Source: Lysobacter sp. yr284 (GTDB lineage Bacteria > Pseudomonadota > Gammaproteobacteria > Xanthomonadales > Xanthomonadaceae). Taken from it: DNA of 64,000 bases. The stretch spans positions 18,004 to 82,003 of the forward strand of contig NZ_FNPT01000013.1 in NCBI RefSeq assembly GCF_900107375.1, given 5' to 3'. Position numbers and translations under genes: made by a program. Every line of letters begins with the position of its first letter. Within the stretch, counting starts at the first letter, position 1. A model generated the notes under the pieces. It saw only the letters and a program-made list of their open reading frames with translations, was not told the DNA's origin and did no database searches. Positions 17,389 through 25,268 of this stretch are shown here, one piece after another.

Positions 17389-18006
17389 GTGAGCCGGCGG
17401 CTGCCGATCGTCCACAACGTCGTCGAGCACGACGCCTCCGGCTACCGGATGGAATCGCTCGACCTGGAGTTCTCCAACGGCGAACGCCGCCGCTACGAGC
17501 GCCTGCTCGGCCGCCCGCGCGCGGCCGGCCCCGGCGCGGTGATCGTGGTGCCGATGCTCGACGATGAAACCGTCCTGCTGGTGCGCGAGTACGCCGCCGG
17601 CGTGCACCGCTACGAGCTGGGCCTGGTCAAGGGCCGGATCGACGCCGGCGAGAGCGCCATCGAGGCCGCCGACCGCGAGCTCAAGGAAGAAGCCGGCTAC
17701 GGCGCGCGTTCGCTGACCGTGCTGCGTTCGCTGAGCCTGGCGCCGACCTACATGATCCACCAGGCCTACCTGGTGCTGGCGCGCGACCTGTATCCCGAGC
17801 GCCTGCCCGGCGACGAACCGGAGGAGTTGGACGTGATTCCGTGGAAGCTCGACCGCCTGCACGAACTGATCCTGCGCGAGGACTTCTCCGAAGGCCGCAG
17901 CATCGCCGCGCTGTTCATCGCCCGCGAGTGGCTCAGCCACGGCGAGCCCGCGCCGCCGCCGGCCGAGGCCGTCGATCCGGCGGCCGGCGCGGAGATCGCG
18001 CCGTGA
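17389..18006 (+). CDS. nudE: ADP compounds hydrolase NudE (Nudix family)
   Basis: 205 residues, GTG start. A complete Nudix box G-x5-E-x7-REL-x-EE-x-G is present at residues 82-104 (GRIDAGE...RELKEEAGY). NudE hydrolyses ADP-ribose, NADH and Ap3A-type dinucleotides. NudE-like features include the N-terminal SRRLPIVHNVVEHDASGYRM and SLAPTYMIHQAYLVLARDLYPE segments. The stop overlaps the cysQ start by 4 bp (GTGA) and mazG follows by overlap: three nucleotide-salvage hydrolases in one operon. In E. coli nudE lies apart from these. Divergent from bioA. Confidence 0.93.
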   Translation: MSRRLPIVHNVVEHDASGYRMESLDLEFSNGERRRYERLLGRPRAAGPGAVIVVPMLDDETVLLVREYAAGVHRYELGLVKGRIDAGESAIEAADRELKEEAGYGARSLTVLRSLSLAPTYMIHQAYLVLARDLYPERLPGDEPEELDVIPWKLDRLHELILREDFSEGRSIAALFIAREWLSHGEPAPPPAEAVDPAAGAEIAP

Positions 18007-18836
18007 GCGCCGCCGCCCCCCTGGTCGTCGACGCCGCGCTGGTCGAAGGCGCCGTCGCCATCGCCCGCGCCGCCGCCGCGGCGATCCTGGAGATCTACGA
18101 CGGCGAGTTCGCGGTCGAGCGCAAGGCCGACGCCTCGCCGCTGACCGCCGCCGACATGGCCGCGCACCACACCATCGTCGCCGGCCTGGCCCGGCTGACC
18201 CCGGACATTCCGGTGCTGTCGGAGGAATCGGCCGACGAAGTCGGCGCCGAGCAGCGCCACGGCTGGGACCGCCTGTGGCTGGTCGATCCGCTCGACGGCA
18301 CCCGCGAGTTCGTCAAGCGCAACGGCGAGTTCTCGGTGAATCTGGCCCTGATCGAGAACGGCGAGGCGGTGTTCGGGCTGGTGCTGGCGCCGGTCGGCGG
18401 CGCGCTGTGGCACGGCGCGCGCGGCGGCCACGCCTATCGCCGCGACGGCGACGACGAGCGCCGCATCCAGGTGCAGGCGCCGCCGGCGCAGCCGCTGCGG
18501 GTGGCCGCCAGCCGCTCGCACCACAGCCAGCGCAGCGACGATTTCCTCGCCCGCGCCCACCGCGAAGCGCCCGGCGGCATCGCCATGGTCAGCCTGGGCT
18601 CGTCGCTGAAGTTCTGCCGCATCGCCGAGGGCTCGCTGGACCTGTATCCGCGTTTCGGCCCGACCAGCGAGTGGGACACCGCCGCCGGCCAGTGCGTGCT
18701 CGAAGCCGCCGGCGGCGCGTTGGTGGACCCGCAGGGCCGGCCGTTCCGCTACAACCAGCGCCAGGGCCTGCTCAACGGCGACTTCATCGCCGTGGGCGAC
18801 ACCGCGCTGCCGTGGAGGGCCTGGCAGGATGGCTGA
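18003..18836 (+). CDS. cysQ: 3'(2'),5'-bisphosphate nucleotidase CysQ
   Basis: 277 residues, GTG start coupled to nudE (GTGA overlap). Inositol-monophosphatase superfamily: metal-binding LSEE (72-75), DPLDGT (95-100) and the late EWDTAAG motif are intact. CysQ hydrolyses PAP to AMP, clearing the by-product of sulfate assimilation and sulfotransfer. Length matches the family (about 250-270). The 3' end overlaps mazG by 8 bp. Confidence 0.95.
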   Translation: MSAAAPLVVDAALVEGAVAIARAAAAAILEIYDGEFAVERKADASPLTAADMAAHHTIVAGLARLTPDIPVLSEESADEVGAEQRHGWDRLWLVDPLDGTREFVKRNGEFSVNLALIENGEAVFGLVLAPVGGALWHGARGGHAYRRDGDDERRIQVQAPPAQPLRVAASRSHHSQRSDDFLARAHREAPGGIAMVSLGSSLKFCRIAEGSLDLYPRFGPTSEWDTAAGQCVLEAAGGALVDPQGRPFRYNQRQGLLNGDFIAVGDTALPWRAWQDG

Positions 18837-19665
18837 GGTGCTGAACCTGCCGCCCGGCCTCGCCGGCCTGCTGGAGATCATGGCGCGGCTGCGCGATCCG
18901 CAGCGCGGCTGCCCGTGGGACATCGAGCAGACCTTCGCCAGCATCGTGCCGTACACCATCGAGGAAGCCTACGAAGTCGCCGACGCGGTCGACCGCGGCG
19001 ACCGCGGCGCGCTCAAGGACGAACTCGGCGACCTGCTGCTGCAGGTGGTGTTCCATGCGCGCATGGCCCAGGAGGAGGGCGCGTTCGCGTTCGACGACGT
19101 GGTCGCGGCGATCAGCGACAAGATGGTGCGCCGGCATCCGCACGTGTTCGGCGATGCCAGCGTCGAGGACGCGCAGGCGCAGACGCTGGCCTGGGAAGAA
19201 CTCAAGCGGCGCGAGCGCGCGGCCTCCGGCGAGGCCGACGCCTCGGCCCTGGCCGGCATCGCCCGCGGCCTGCCGGAATGGCAGCGCGCGGTGAAGCTGC
19301 AAAAGCGCGCCGCCACGGTCGGTTTCGACTGGCCGGCGCCGACGCCGGTGATCGCCAAGCTGCACGAAGAGATCGAGGAAGTGCGGGTCGAATTCGACGC
19401 GGTCGCCGCCGCGCCCGAGGATGCGGCCGCGCGCGACCGGCTGGAGGAGGAGATCGGCGACGTGCTGTTCGTCTGCGCCAATCTCGCCCGCCACGCCAAG
19501 GTCGATGTCGGCGCCGCGCTGCGCCGCGCCAACCTCAAGTTCGAACGCCGTTTCCGCGCGATGGAACTGCAGGCCGCGCAGGACGGCATGGCGCTGGCCG
19601 AACTGCCGCTGGAACGGCAGGACGAATACTGGGAACAGGCCAAGCGGGCCGAACGCGGCGAGTGA
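18829..19665 (+). CDS. mazG: Nucleoside triphosphate pyrophosphohydrolase MazG
   Basis: 278 residues with two MazG helical domains. The N-terminal copy has CPWD (28-31), EEAYE (45-49) and DELGDLL (64-70); the C-terminal copy has KLHEEIEEV and LEEEIGDVLF, giving the paired E-x2-E and E-x2-D Mg sites. MazG hydrolyses NTPs (and ppGpp in E. coli) to monophosphates and removes damaged nucleotides. Third gene of the nudE-cysQ-mazG overlap operon. Confidence 0.96.
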   Translation: MAEVLNLPPGLAGLLEIMARLRDPQRGCPWDIEQTFASIVPYTIEEAYEVADAVDRGDRGALKDELGDLLLQVVFHARMAQEEGAFAFDDVVAAISDKMVRRHPHVFGDASVEDAQAQTLAWEELKRRERAASGEADASALAGIARGLPEWQRAVKLQKRAATVGFDWPAPTPVIAKLHEEIEEVRVEFDAVAAAPEDAAARDRLEEEIGDVLFVCANLARHAKVDVGAALRRANLKFERRFRAMELQAAQDGMALAELPLERQDEYWEQAKRAERGE

Positions 19666-19695
19666 GCGCGGTGGGGCGGCCGGCGACCTGAGCGT

Positions 19696-19723
19696 AAGGC
19701 GTCGGGCCTGAAGGCCCTCCCGC
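19696..19723. repeat. REP-like element, family A
   Basis: GGCGTCGGGCCTGAAGGCCC core just after mazG. Confidence 0.8.
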
Positions 19724-19840
19724 CAGGGCGGCGTGGCTTTCGCGTCGCGCGCTAACGTTCCGACACGGCCGCCGGGCCTTCGCGCGCTACCGGAATCGCC
19801 GTCGCCGCAGTGCCCGCTTGCCTGCCCGCGTCGCCGCTCT

Positions 19841-19873
19841 TGTGGGACGGCCTTCAGGCCCGACGCTCTCCTT
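19841..19873. repeat. REP-like element, family A
   Basis: TGTGGGACGGCCTTCAGGCC then CGACGCTCTC, opposite in orientation to the copy at 19696, ending 14 bp before ynfA. The two form an inverted pair about 120 bp apart. Confidence 0.8.
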
Positions 19874-19886
19874 TCCGGTCGCCGCC

Positions 19887-20213
19887 ATGCTCAAGACCCT
19901 GCTGCTGTTCCTGCTCACCGCCGTCGCCGAAATCGTCGGCTGCTATCTGCCGTACGTGTGGCTGCGCAAGGGCGGCAGCGCCTGGCTGCTGCTGCCGGCC
20001 GCCGCCAGCCTGGCGCTGTTCGCCTGGTTGCTGACCCTGCATCCGACCGCCTCGGGCCGGATCTACGCGGCCTACGGCGGCGTCTACGTCGCCGTCGCGA
20101 TCTTCTGGCTGTGGTGGGTGGATGCGGTCAAGCCCAGCCGCTGGGACCTGCTCGGCGCCGCGCTATGCCTTGCCGGCATGGCGGTGATCATGTTCGCGCC
20201 GCGCACGGCCTGA
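19887..20213 (+). CDS. ynfA: YnfA family small membrane protein
   Basis: 108 residues with four membrane helices. Family landmarks: [20 protein letters not shown] at the start, [16 protein letters not shown] (about 52-67), and [16 protein letters not shown]. YnfA is an SMR-like UPF0060 protein of the inner membrane; E. coli and Shigella members have been linked to multidrug efflux, but the role is not settled. The ATG at 19887 is chosen because the longer reading is encoded by the REP-like element. It appears to stand alone, bracketed by REP-like copies. Confidence 0.93.
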   Translation: MLKTLLLFLLTAVAEIVGCYLPYVWLRKGGSAWLLLPAAASLALFAWLLTLHPTASGRIYAAYGGVYVAVAIFWLWWVDAVKPSRWDLLGAALCLAGMAVIMFAPRTA

Positions 20214-20217
20214 GCTT

Positions 20218-20250
20218 TGGTGGGAAGGGGGCCGGTCCCGACACGTTCGT
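20218..20250. repeat. Diverged REP-like element, family A
   Basis: TGGTGGGAAGGGGGCCGGTC then CCGACACGTTC just after the ynfA stop; resembles the family consensus but the palindrome is weaker. Confidence 0.5.
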
Positions 20251-20373
20251 CGCAGAGGGCGGCGGCCCGGTCGGACTGCACGACGATGCGGGTTCTGCCG
20301 GCTCCGACCGTCGCGGCTTGAACCGCCCACGGCGCGGGCGCAGGATGGGCCGGTCGCCGCCGAAGTCGCATCC

Positions 20374-20736
20374 ATGCAGTGCTTTCGCCACGCTCCCGAA
20401 CCCGCGCTGGGCATCTGCCGCTCCTGCGGCCGCGGCGTCTGCGCGCAATGCGCGCGCGATCTCGGCCCGCCGCTGGCCTGCAGCGAGGAATGCGAGCGGC
20501 GGGTCGGCCGCACCGAGGCCCTGATCGCCAACGGCGAAGTCGGTTACCGCCTGGCCCGGCGCGGCAGTGCGGTCGCGGTGGGGTTCCCGCTGCTGCTGGG
20601 CGCGGTGCTGGTGTATTTCGGCGTGGCCGGCGAGCGCGACTGGTTCAACGCGGTGACCGCGATGGGCGCGTTGCTGATGCTGTTCGGCGTGGCGATGTGG
20701 CTGCGCCAGCGGCAGGTGGCGCGACAGTTGCGCTGA
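20374..20736 (+). CDS. Small membrane protein with N-terminal Cys-rich (B-box-like) zinc motif
   Basis: 120 residues. The first ~40 hold MQCFRHAPEPALGICRSCGR, then GVCAQCARDL and ACSEECE: Cys/His pairs spaced like a B-box or GATA-type zinc ribbon. Two membrane helices follow (about 65-83 and 88-107), with a basic tail (RQRQVARQLR). Such proteins occur as uncharacterised B-box zinc-finger membrane proteins in proteobacteria. Function unknown; the zinc domain should face the cytoplasm. No operon partner: 160 bp after ynfA, 119 bp before the DUF962 gene. Confidence 0.78.
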   Translation: MQCFRHAPEPALGICRSCGRGVCAQCARDLGPPLACSEECERRVGRTEALIANGEVGYRLARRGSAVAVGFPLLLGAVLVYFGVAGERDWFNAVTAMGALLMLFGVAMWLRQRQVARQLR

Positions 20737-20855
20737 GCGGCGGCCGCGTCGCCCTGGCGCCGGGCGAATGTCGCATCGACGACACTCCGGCGCGGCCGGC
20801 CGCGCTATGGTGAGGCAATGAGACTACGGTGCGCCGCCGGCGCGAGGAGCCGCAC

Positions 20856-21161
20856 ATGAGCCAGCGCTTCCAGACGTTCCGCGAGTTCTACCCGTTCTAC
20901 CTCAGCGAACACAGCAACCGCACCAGCCGCCGCCTGCACTTCATCGGCAGCTGCGGGGTGCTGGCGCTGCTGGCGCTGGCGATCGCGCAGGGGCGGCCGT
21001 GGCTGCTGCTGGCCGCGCTGGTGTGCGGCTACGGCTTCGCCTGGGTCGGGCATTTCTTCTTCGAGAAGAACCGGCCAGCGACCTTCAAGCACCCGCTGTA
21101 TTCCTTCGCCGGCGATTGGGTGATGTTCAAGGACATCCTGACCGGGAAGATCAGGTTCTGA
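20856..21161 (+). CDS. Mpo1-like (DUF962) membrane protein
   Basis: 101 residues; the ATG at 20856 has GAGGAG 7 bp upstream and gives the family N-terminus (FREFYPFYLSEHSNRTSRRLHFIG). Two membrane helices (about 35-50 and 52-68), then GHFFFEKNRPATFKHPLYSF, matching the conserved His-rich pattern of the Mpo1/DUF962 family. Yeast Mpo1 is an iron-dependent dioxygenase of fatty-acid alpha-oxidation; the His residues here (H40, H67 region, H79) fit a metal site, but bacterial members are untested. Confidence 0.88.
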   Translation: MSQRFQTFREFYPFYLSEHSNRTSRRLHFIGSCGVLALLALAIAQGRPWLLLAALVCGYGFAWVGHFFFEKNRPATFKHPLYSFAGDWVMFKDILTGKIRF

Positions 21162-21171
21162 CCGCCGCGGG

Positions 21172-21183
21172 TTTCGTACGAAA
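21172..21183. promoter_or_regulatory. 12-bp perfect palindrome, possible operator
   Basis: TTTCGTACGAAA lies 33 bp before the following start, in an AT-richer patch of otherwise very GC-rich sequence. It may overlap a promoter. Confidence 0.3.
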
Positions 21184-21216
21184 ATGGCGGCGCCGCGCCG
21201 TGCGCGCCCTGCAAGG

Positions 21217-21795
21217 ATGCCGTCCGTGAAAATCCCGATCTCGCTCGCTTTCGGCCTGGCCTGCGTCACCGCAAACGCGGCCGCCCCCGCCGCGCCGGAC
21301 CTGCCGCTGCGTGTCTCGACGTGGCTGGAGCAGGCCACCGACAGCAAGACCTGTCCGCTGGTGGACGTGTGGGCCGACGGCAACGGCGAAATCGGCTCGG
21401 GCCGGCGCGTGGCGACGGTGTGGCGCGCGCGCGAGGACGAGACCGGCGAACTGTCGGATTGGCCGGCGCTCTACCTGTCGCTGGGCGGCAAGCCGCTGGC
21501 GCTGCGCCGGCAGGGCGCCGGCGATGTCGAATCGCAGACCCTGCGCGATCATCGCGGCGCGCTGCTGCGCTGGACGCTACCGGCCGAACGGGTGTCGGCG
21601 CGCTTGCAGCTGCAGGCGCCGCGTCTGTATGTCGAGACCGGCGAGGGTTGGCGCGCGGTGGCGCCGGCCGAGGCGGCCCGCGCGCGTCAGGGCGAGGAGT
21701 CGACCCGCACGGTGTGGAAGGGCCGGCTCAGCCTGGATCTCCGCGGCCGCGCCTGGGAACGCGACGTCGAGGTGGTCTCGACCTGCGGGCCGTGA
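21217..21795 (+). CDS. Exported protein of unknown function
   Basis: 192 residues. The ATG at 21217 gives a signal peptide (MPSVKIPISLAFGLACVTAN, cleavage near ANA-AA). The mature part is ~170 residues with several predicted beta strands (ALYLSLGGKPLALRR, SARLQLQAPRLYVET, GRLSLDLRGRAWERDVEVV) and two Cys (near residues 48 and 190), which could form a disulfide in the periplasm. No family recognised. A palindrome lies just upstream. Convergent with the gene at 21839. Confidence 0.65.
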   Translation: MPSVKIPISLAFGLACVTANAAAPAAPDLPLRVSTWLEQATDSKTCPLVDVWADGNGEIGSGRRVATVWRAREDETGELSDWPALYLSLGGKPLALRRQGAGDVESQTLRDHRGALLRWTLPAERVSARLQLQAPRLYVETGEGWRAVAPAEAARARQGEESTRTVWKGRLSLDLRGRAWERDVEVVSTCGP

Positions 21796-21838
21796 CGACG
21801 CCCGCCCGGCCGCGGGATCGGGCGCCGGGCCGTCGCGC

Positions 21839-22495
21839 TCAACGTCGCGGCAGGTAAGGCGCGATCTCGCGGATCGCCTGCAAGGCCGCGCGCGGATCGG
21901 CGTCCTGCGCGGCCAGCGCTCGCCAGTGCGCCGGGTCGTCGCAGGGCGTCATCAGGCTGCGCAGCCACCGGCCGTTGTCGAAGCCGCCGGGCAGGTCCGG
22001 ATCGTCGGCCGCGGCCGCGAGACTGGCGTCCACGGCAGTGAGCGCGAAACGCCGGCCGCGACGCAGGAAATGCAGGCCGGTGCGGCCGTCGACCAGCACG
22101 GCGCCCTGGTCGGCGCCGACGAAGTGGAACCATTCCAGCGTCGGTGCCGGCCGCAGGCCGCGCAGCCAGGGCAGCGCCTGCGCCAGCGGCAGGCCGCGCC
22201 ACAGGTCCAGGCTCGCACCCAAGTAATGCCCGCGCAGGTAGAACGGTTTGAGCGTCAGCGGCCGCCAGCCGCCGCGGTGGCGCAGCCGGAGGTCGCGTTC
22301 GAGTTGTTCGGTCGCCGATGCCTGGTCGGTGGAACGCTCCCAGCCCTGCGCCAGCGCGGCGTCGAGGTCCCGCTGCGGGTCGAGCCCGAACGCGGCGGTC
22401 GACAGCAGCCGGCCGTGCCGCAGGTACTCCCCGACCACGGCCCGCAGGCTCAGGCCGATGCGCAGCGGCGCCGGGGGCGGGTCGAGGCGGGCCAT
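21839..22495 (-). CDS. Protein of unknown function
   Basis: 218 residues, soluble, Leu/Arg/Ala-rich, no signal peptide or membrane helix. Visible patches: LRHGRLLSTAAFGLDPQRDL, WRPLTLKPFYLRGHYLGASL, LEWFHFVGADQGAVLVDGRT and FDNGRWLRSLMTPCDDPAHW. Codon use is like its neighbours, supporting a real gene. It lies 43 bp downstream of the DUF486 gene on the same strand, so the two may be co-transcribed. I do not recognise the family. Confidence 0.6.
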   Translation of the reverse strand: MARLDPPPAPLRIGLSLRAVVGEYLRHGRLLSTAAFGLDPQRDLDAALAQGWERSTDQASATEQLERDLRLRHRGGWRPLTLKPFYLRGHYLGASLDLWRGLPLAQALPWLRGLRPAPTLEWFHFVGADQGAVLVDGRTGLHFLRRGRRFALTAVDASLAAAADDPDLPGGFDNGRWLRSLMTPCDDPAHWRALAAQDADPRAALQAIREIAPYLPRR

Positions 22496-22538
22496 CGTCG
22501 GCTCGGGTGCGGGTGCGGGGGGGGCGTCGGCGCGGCGG

Positions 22539-22892
22539 TCAGTCCAGGAAGATCAGCCAGGCCGCGACCACGATCAGCCCGAACCCGGCCCAGTGGTTCC
22601 ACTTCAGCGGCTGGCCCAGGTACCAGATCGAGAAACAGGCGAACACCAGCAGGGTGATGACCTCCTGCATGCCCTTGAGCTGCGGCGCCGAATAGACCGC
22701 GCTGCCGAGCCGGTTGGCCGGCACCTGCAGGCAGTACTCGAACAGGGCGATGCCCCAGCTGACCGCGATGGCGACCGTCAGCGGCGCGGACTTGTACTTC
22801 AGGTGCCCGTACCAGGCGAAGGTCATGAAGATGTTGGAGCCGAGCAGGAGCAGGACGGGGTAGACCAGGGAAGAGAGACGATCGGCGGGCAT
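22539..22892 (-). CDS. DUF486 family small membrane protein
   Basis: 117 residues, four membrane helices, DMT/SMR-like. Landmarks: NIFMTFAWYGHLKYK (about 18-32), SWGIALFEYCLQVPANRLG (about 45-63), QLKGMQEVITLLVFACFS (about 71-88) and LKWNHWAGFGLIVVAAW. Family members are uncharacterised. The ATG at 22892 is chosen over an in-frame ATG further upstream because it starts right at the conserved N-terminal helix. Divergent from the response regulator at 23002. Confidence 0.85.
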   Translation of the reverse strand: MPADRLSSLVYPVLLLLGSNIFMTFAWYGHLKYKSAPLTVAIAVSWGIALFEYCLQVPANRLGSAVYSAPQLKGMQEVITLLVFACFSIWYLGQPLKWNHWAGFGLIVVAAWLIFLD

Positions 22893-22936
22893 GCAAGGGC
22901 CGGAAGGGGTGGTGTGTGATGGCCCTACAGTATCGC

Positions 22937-22979
22937 CTTCACGAACCGTCCACCTTGTGGAGGGCACTCTTCACAAAAC
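22937..22979. promoter_or_regulatory. Candidate regulatory region of the two-component system
   Basis: Two CTTCAC direct repeats (22937-22942, 22969-22974) 32 bp apart flank an inverted repeat TCCAC-CTT-GTGGA (22949-22961), in the 109-bp divergent gap. The layout suggests OmpR-family binding or autoregulation; inferred from pattern only. Confidence 0.35.
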
Positions 22980-23001
22980 TGAAGGACGCCGGAGGGGCTG
23001 C

Positions 23002-23712
23002 ATGCAGGGTACGAGAGACGGGGGCCTGGTCCTCATCGTCGAAGACAACCGCAATATCTCCGAGATGGTGGGCGAGTACCTGGAAAGCCGCGGCTTCGAG
23101 GTCGACTACGCCGCCGACGGTCTCGACGGATACCGGCTGGCGACGGAGAACAGCTACGACGTGGTCGTGCTCGACCTGATGCTGCCGCGCATGGACGGCA
23201 TCGAGGTGTGCAAGAAGCTGCGCGAGGAGGCCCGCAAGTCGACGCCGGTGCTGATGCTGACCGCGCGCGACACCCTCGACGAGAAGCTCACCGGCCTGAG
23301 CGCCGGCGCCGACGACTACCTGACCAAGCCGTTCGCGATCCAGGAACTGGAAGCGCGCCTGCGCGCCCTGATCCGGCGCGAGCGCCGCCAGGTCGGCGGC
23401 GAGGTGCTCAAGGTCGCCGACCTGGTGCTCGACCCGGCCAGCCTGCGGGTCACCCGCGGCGGCAGCGAACTGCAGCTCTCGCCGATCGGCCTGCGCCTGT
23501 TGACCATCCTGATGCGCGAATCGCCGCGCGTGGTCAGCCGGCAGGAGATCGAGCGCGAGATCTGGGGCAACGGCCTGCCAGACTCGGACACCTTGCGCAG
23601 CCATCTGTACAACCTGCGCAAGACCATCGACAAGCCCTTCGACAAACAATTGCTGCACACCGTGCAGAGCGCCGGATACCGGGTAGCGGATATTTCGCAG
23701 CCGCCGGACTGA
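23002..23712 (+). CDS. OmpR/PhoB-family response regulator
   Basis: 236 residues; the ATG at 23002 has GGAGGGG about 7 bp upstream, so the longer reading is rejected. Receiver domain with VEDN (acid pocket), phospho-acceptor Asp in VVVLDLMLPRMDG, Thr in MLTARD and Lys in LTKPF; then a winged-helix DNA-binding domain (LSPIGLRLLTILMRESPRVV ending in HTVQSAGYRVAD). The cognate kinase follows after 24 bp and a MacAB efflux set follows that, so control of efflux genes is likely. Resembles several Xanthomonadaceae regulators; I do not assign a symbol. Confidence 0.95.
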   Translation: MQGTRDGGLVLIVEDNRNISEMVGEYLESRGFEVDYAADGLDGYRLATENSYDVVVLDLMLPRMDGIEVCKKLREEARKSTPVLMLTARDTLDEKLTGLSAGADDYLTKPFAIQELEARLRALIRRERRQVGGEVLKVADLVLDPASLRVTRGGSELQLSPIGLRLLTILMRESPRVVSRQEIEREIWGNGLPDSDTLRSHLYNLRKTIDKPFDKQLLHTVQSAGYRVADISQPPD

Positions 23713-23736
23713 TTGGACCGGTTCGCCGCCACCGCC

Positions 23737-25071
23737 ATGCCGCAAGGGCTACCGCGCAAGATCAAGCTTGCGTTCATTCTGCAGGCCTTGATCGGCAGCA
23801 TAGCGATCACGCTGGGCATTCTCCTGGCGGGCCTGGCGGTGCGCCATGTGGTCCTCGAGCAGCGCATGCAGCGCGAGGCCGACGACTTCTGGGACGGACG
23901 CAAGCACGACCCGGCCTACCCGCTGCCGCGCACCTCGACCACGCGCGGCCATTTCGTGCCGACCGGCGCCAGCGACTCGGTGCTGCCGGCGCAGATGCGC
24001 GGGGTCGGCTCGGGCCTGCACAACCTGCCGGGCGGCGGCAAGGTGGTGCTGGTGGACCGGCGCGAGGCCGGCAGCTTCTACCTGGTCTACGCGACCTCGC
24101 TGATCGACGAGGCGATCCTCTACACCGGCCTGTTCTCGCTGCTGTTCTCGCTGCTGACCACGTACCTGATCTCCTGGCATACCTACCGTACCTCCAAGCG
24201 GCTGGTCTCGCCGGTGAGCTGGCTGGCCAACGTGGTCTCGCAATGGGACCCGCGCGATCCCGACACCAGCCTGATCGAGCCGATCAAATTCCCCTACGAC
24301 CCCGGCAGCGAAGTGCGCCGGCTGTCGAGCGCGCTCAGCGGCCTGGCCGAACGGGTCAGCGACTTCGTCCAGCGCGAGCGCGATTTCACCCGCGACGCCA
24401 GCCACGAACTGCGCACGCCGCTGACCGTGATCCGGGTCGCCACCGACCTGATGCTGGCCGACCCGGACACGCCGGTGCGCGCGCAGCGCTCGCTGCTGCG
24501 GGTGCAGCGCGCCGGGCGCGACATGGAGGCGGTGATCGACGCCTTCCTGATCCTGGCGCGCGAATCCGACGTGGAGCCGCAGTCGGAGGAATTCGCGGTG
24601 CGCGACATCGTCGACAACGAGATGGAGCGGATCCTGCCGCTGCTCAACGGCAAGCCGGTGGAGCTGCACCTCTACGACGAGGGCGGCCCGCGCCTGACCG
24701 CGCCGCCGCACGCGCTGGGGGTGATGATCGGCAACCTGCTCAGCAACGCGGTGCGCTTCACCGACAGCGGCCGCATCGATGTGCGCCTGGGCCGCGACAG
24801 CATCGAGATCCGCGATACCGGCATCGGCATGTCGGTGGAAACCCTGACCAAGGCCTTCACCCCGTTCTACCGCGCCGACTTTTCCGCCGGCGACGGCAAG
24901 GGCATGGGCCTGTCGATCGTGCGCCGGCTCGGCGAGCGCTTCGGCTGGCCGGTGACCCTGACCAGCGCGCCAGGGCAGGGCACGACCGCGGTGATCCGGT
25001 TCAAGCCGGGCTTGCCGCCGCCCCCGCCGGCGGTGCCGCTCGCGCCGGCGCCGCGGGTGCCCGAGGCGTGA
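23737..25071 (+). CDS. Sensor histidine kinase of the OmpR-type pair
   Basis: 444 residues. Membrane helices at about 12-34 and 127-147 frame a ~90-residue periplasmic domain. A HAMP-like linker leads to the H box FTRDASHELRTPLTVIR (His223), N box LLSNAVRFT, G1 DTGIGM and G2 GDGKGMGLSIVRRLGE. Canonical class I kinase paired with the upstream regulator. The tail after the ATPase is short and Pro-rich. I choose the ATG at 23737; a TTG at 23713 right after the regulator stop is possible. Confidence 0.93.
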   Translation: MPQGLPRKIKLAFILQALIGSIAITLGILLAGLAVRHVVLEQRMQREADDFWDGRKHDPAYPLPRTSTTRGHFVPTGASDSVLPAQMRGVGSGLHNLPGGGKVVLVDRREAGSFYLVYATSLIDEAILYTGLFSLLFSLLTTYLISWHTYRTSKRLVSPVSWLANVVSQWDPRDPDTSLIEPIKFPYDPGSEVRRLSSALSGLAERVSDFVQRERDFTRDASHELRTPLTVIRVATDLMLADPDTPVRAQRSLLRVQRAGRDMEAVIDAFLILARESDVEPQSEEFAVRDIVDNEMERILPLLNGKPVELHLYDEGGPRLTAPPHALGVMIGNLLSNAVRFTDSGRIDVRLGRDSIEIRDTGIGMSVETLTKAFTPFYRADFSAGDGKGMGLSIVRRLGERFGWPVTLTSAPGQGTTAVIRFKPGLPPPPPAVPLAPAPRVPEA

Positions 25072-25268
25072 TCGGCAACTAGCCGATCCTGGCGCTCGCG
25101 CGACGCTCGCCCGCGTCGCCGCATCCATCAGCCGACATCGCCTTGCCGCGGCCGGTTGCCGCCGGCCAAACTGAATGCCGTCACCGTGCGCGGCGCGGCG
25201 CGGCGCTACGCTGTCAACCCGATCCGACCATGCGCGTTGGCACCCGCAGAACCCACCGTCCCGAGCCC

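Noticed and set aside
23002-25071. Naming the two-component pair PhoPQ, RaxRH or ColRS
   Set aside because: Generic OmpR/class I kinase features only; nothing in the sensor domain decides among them.
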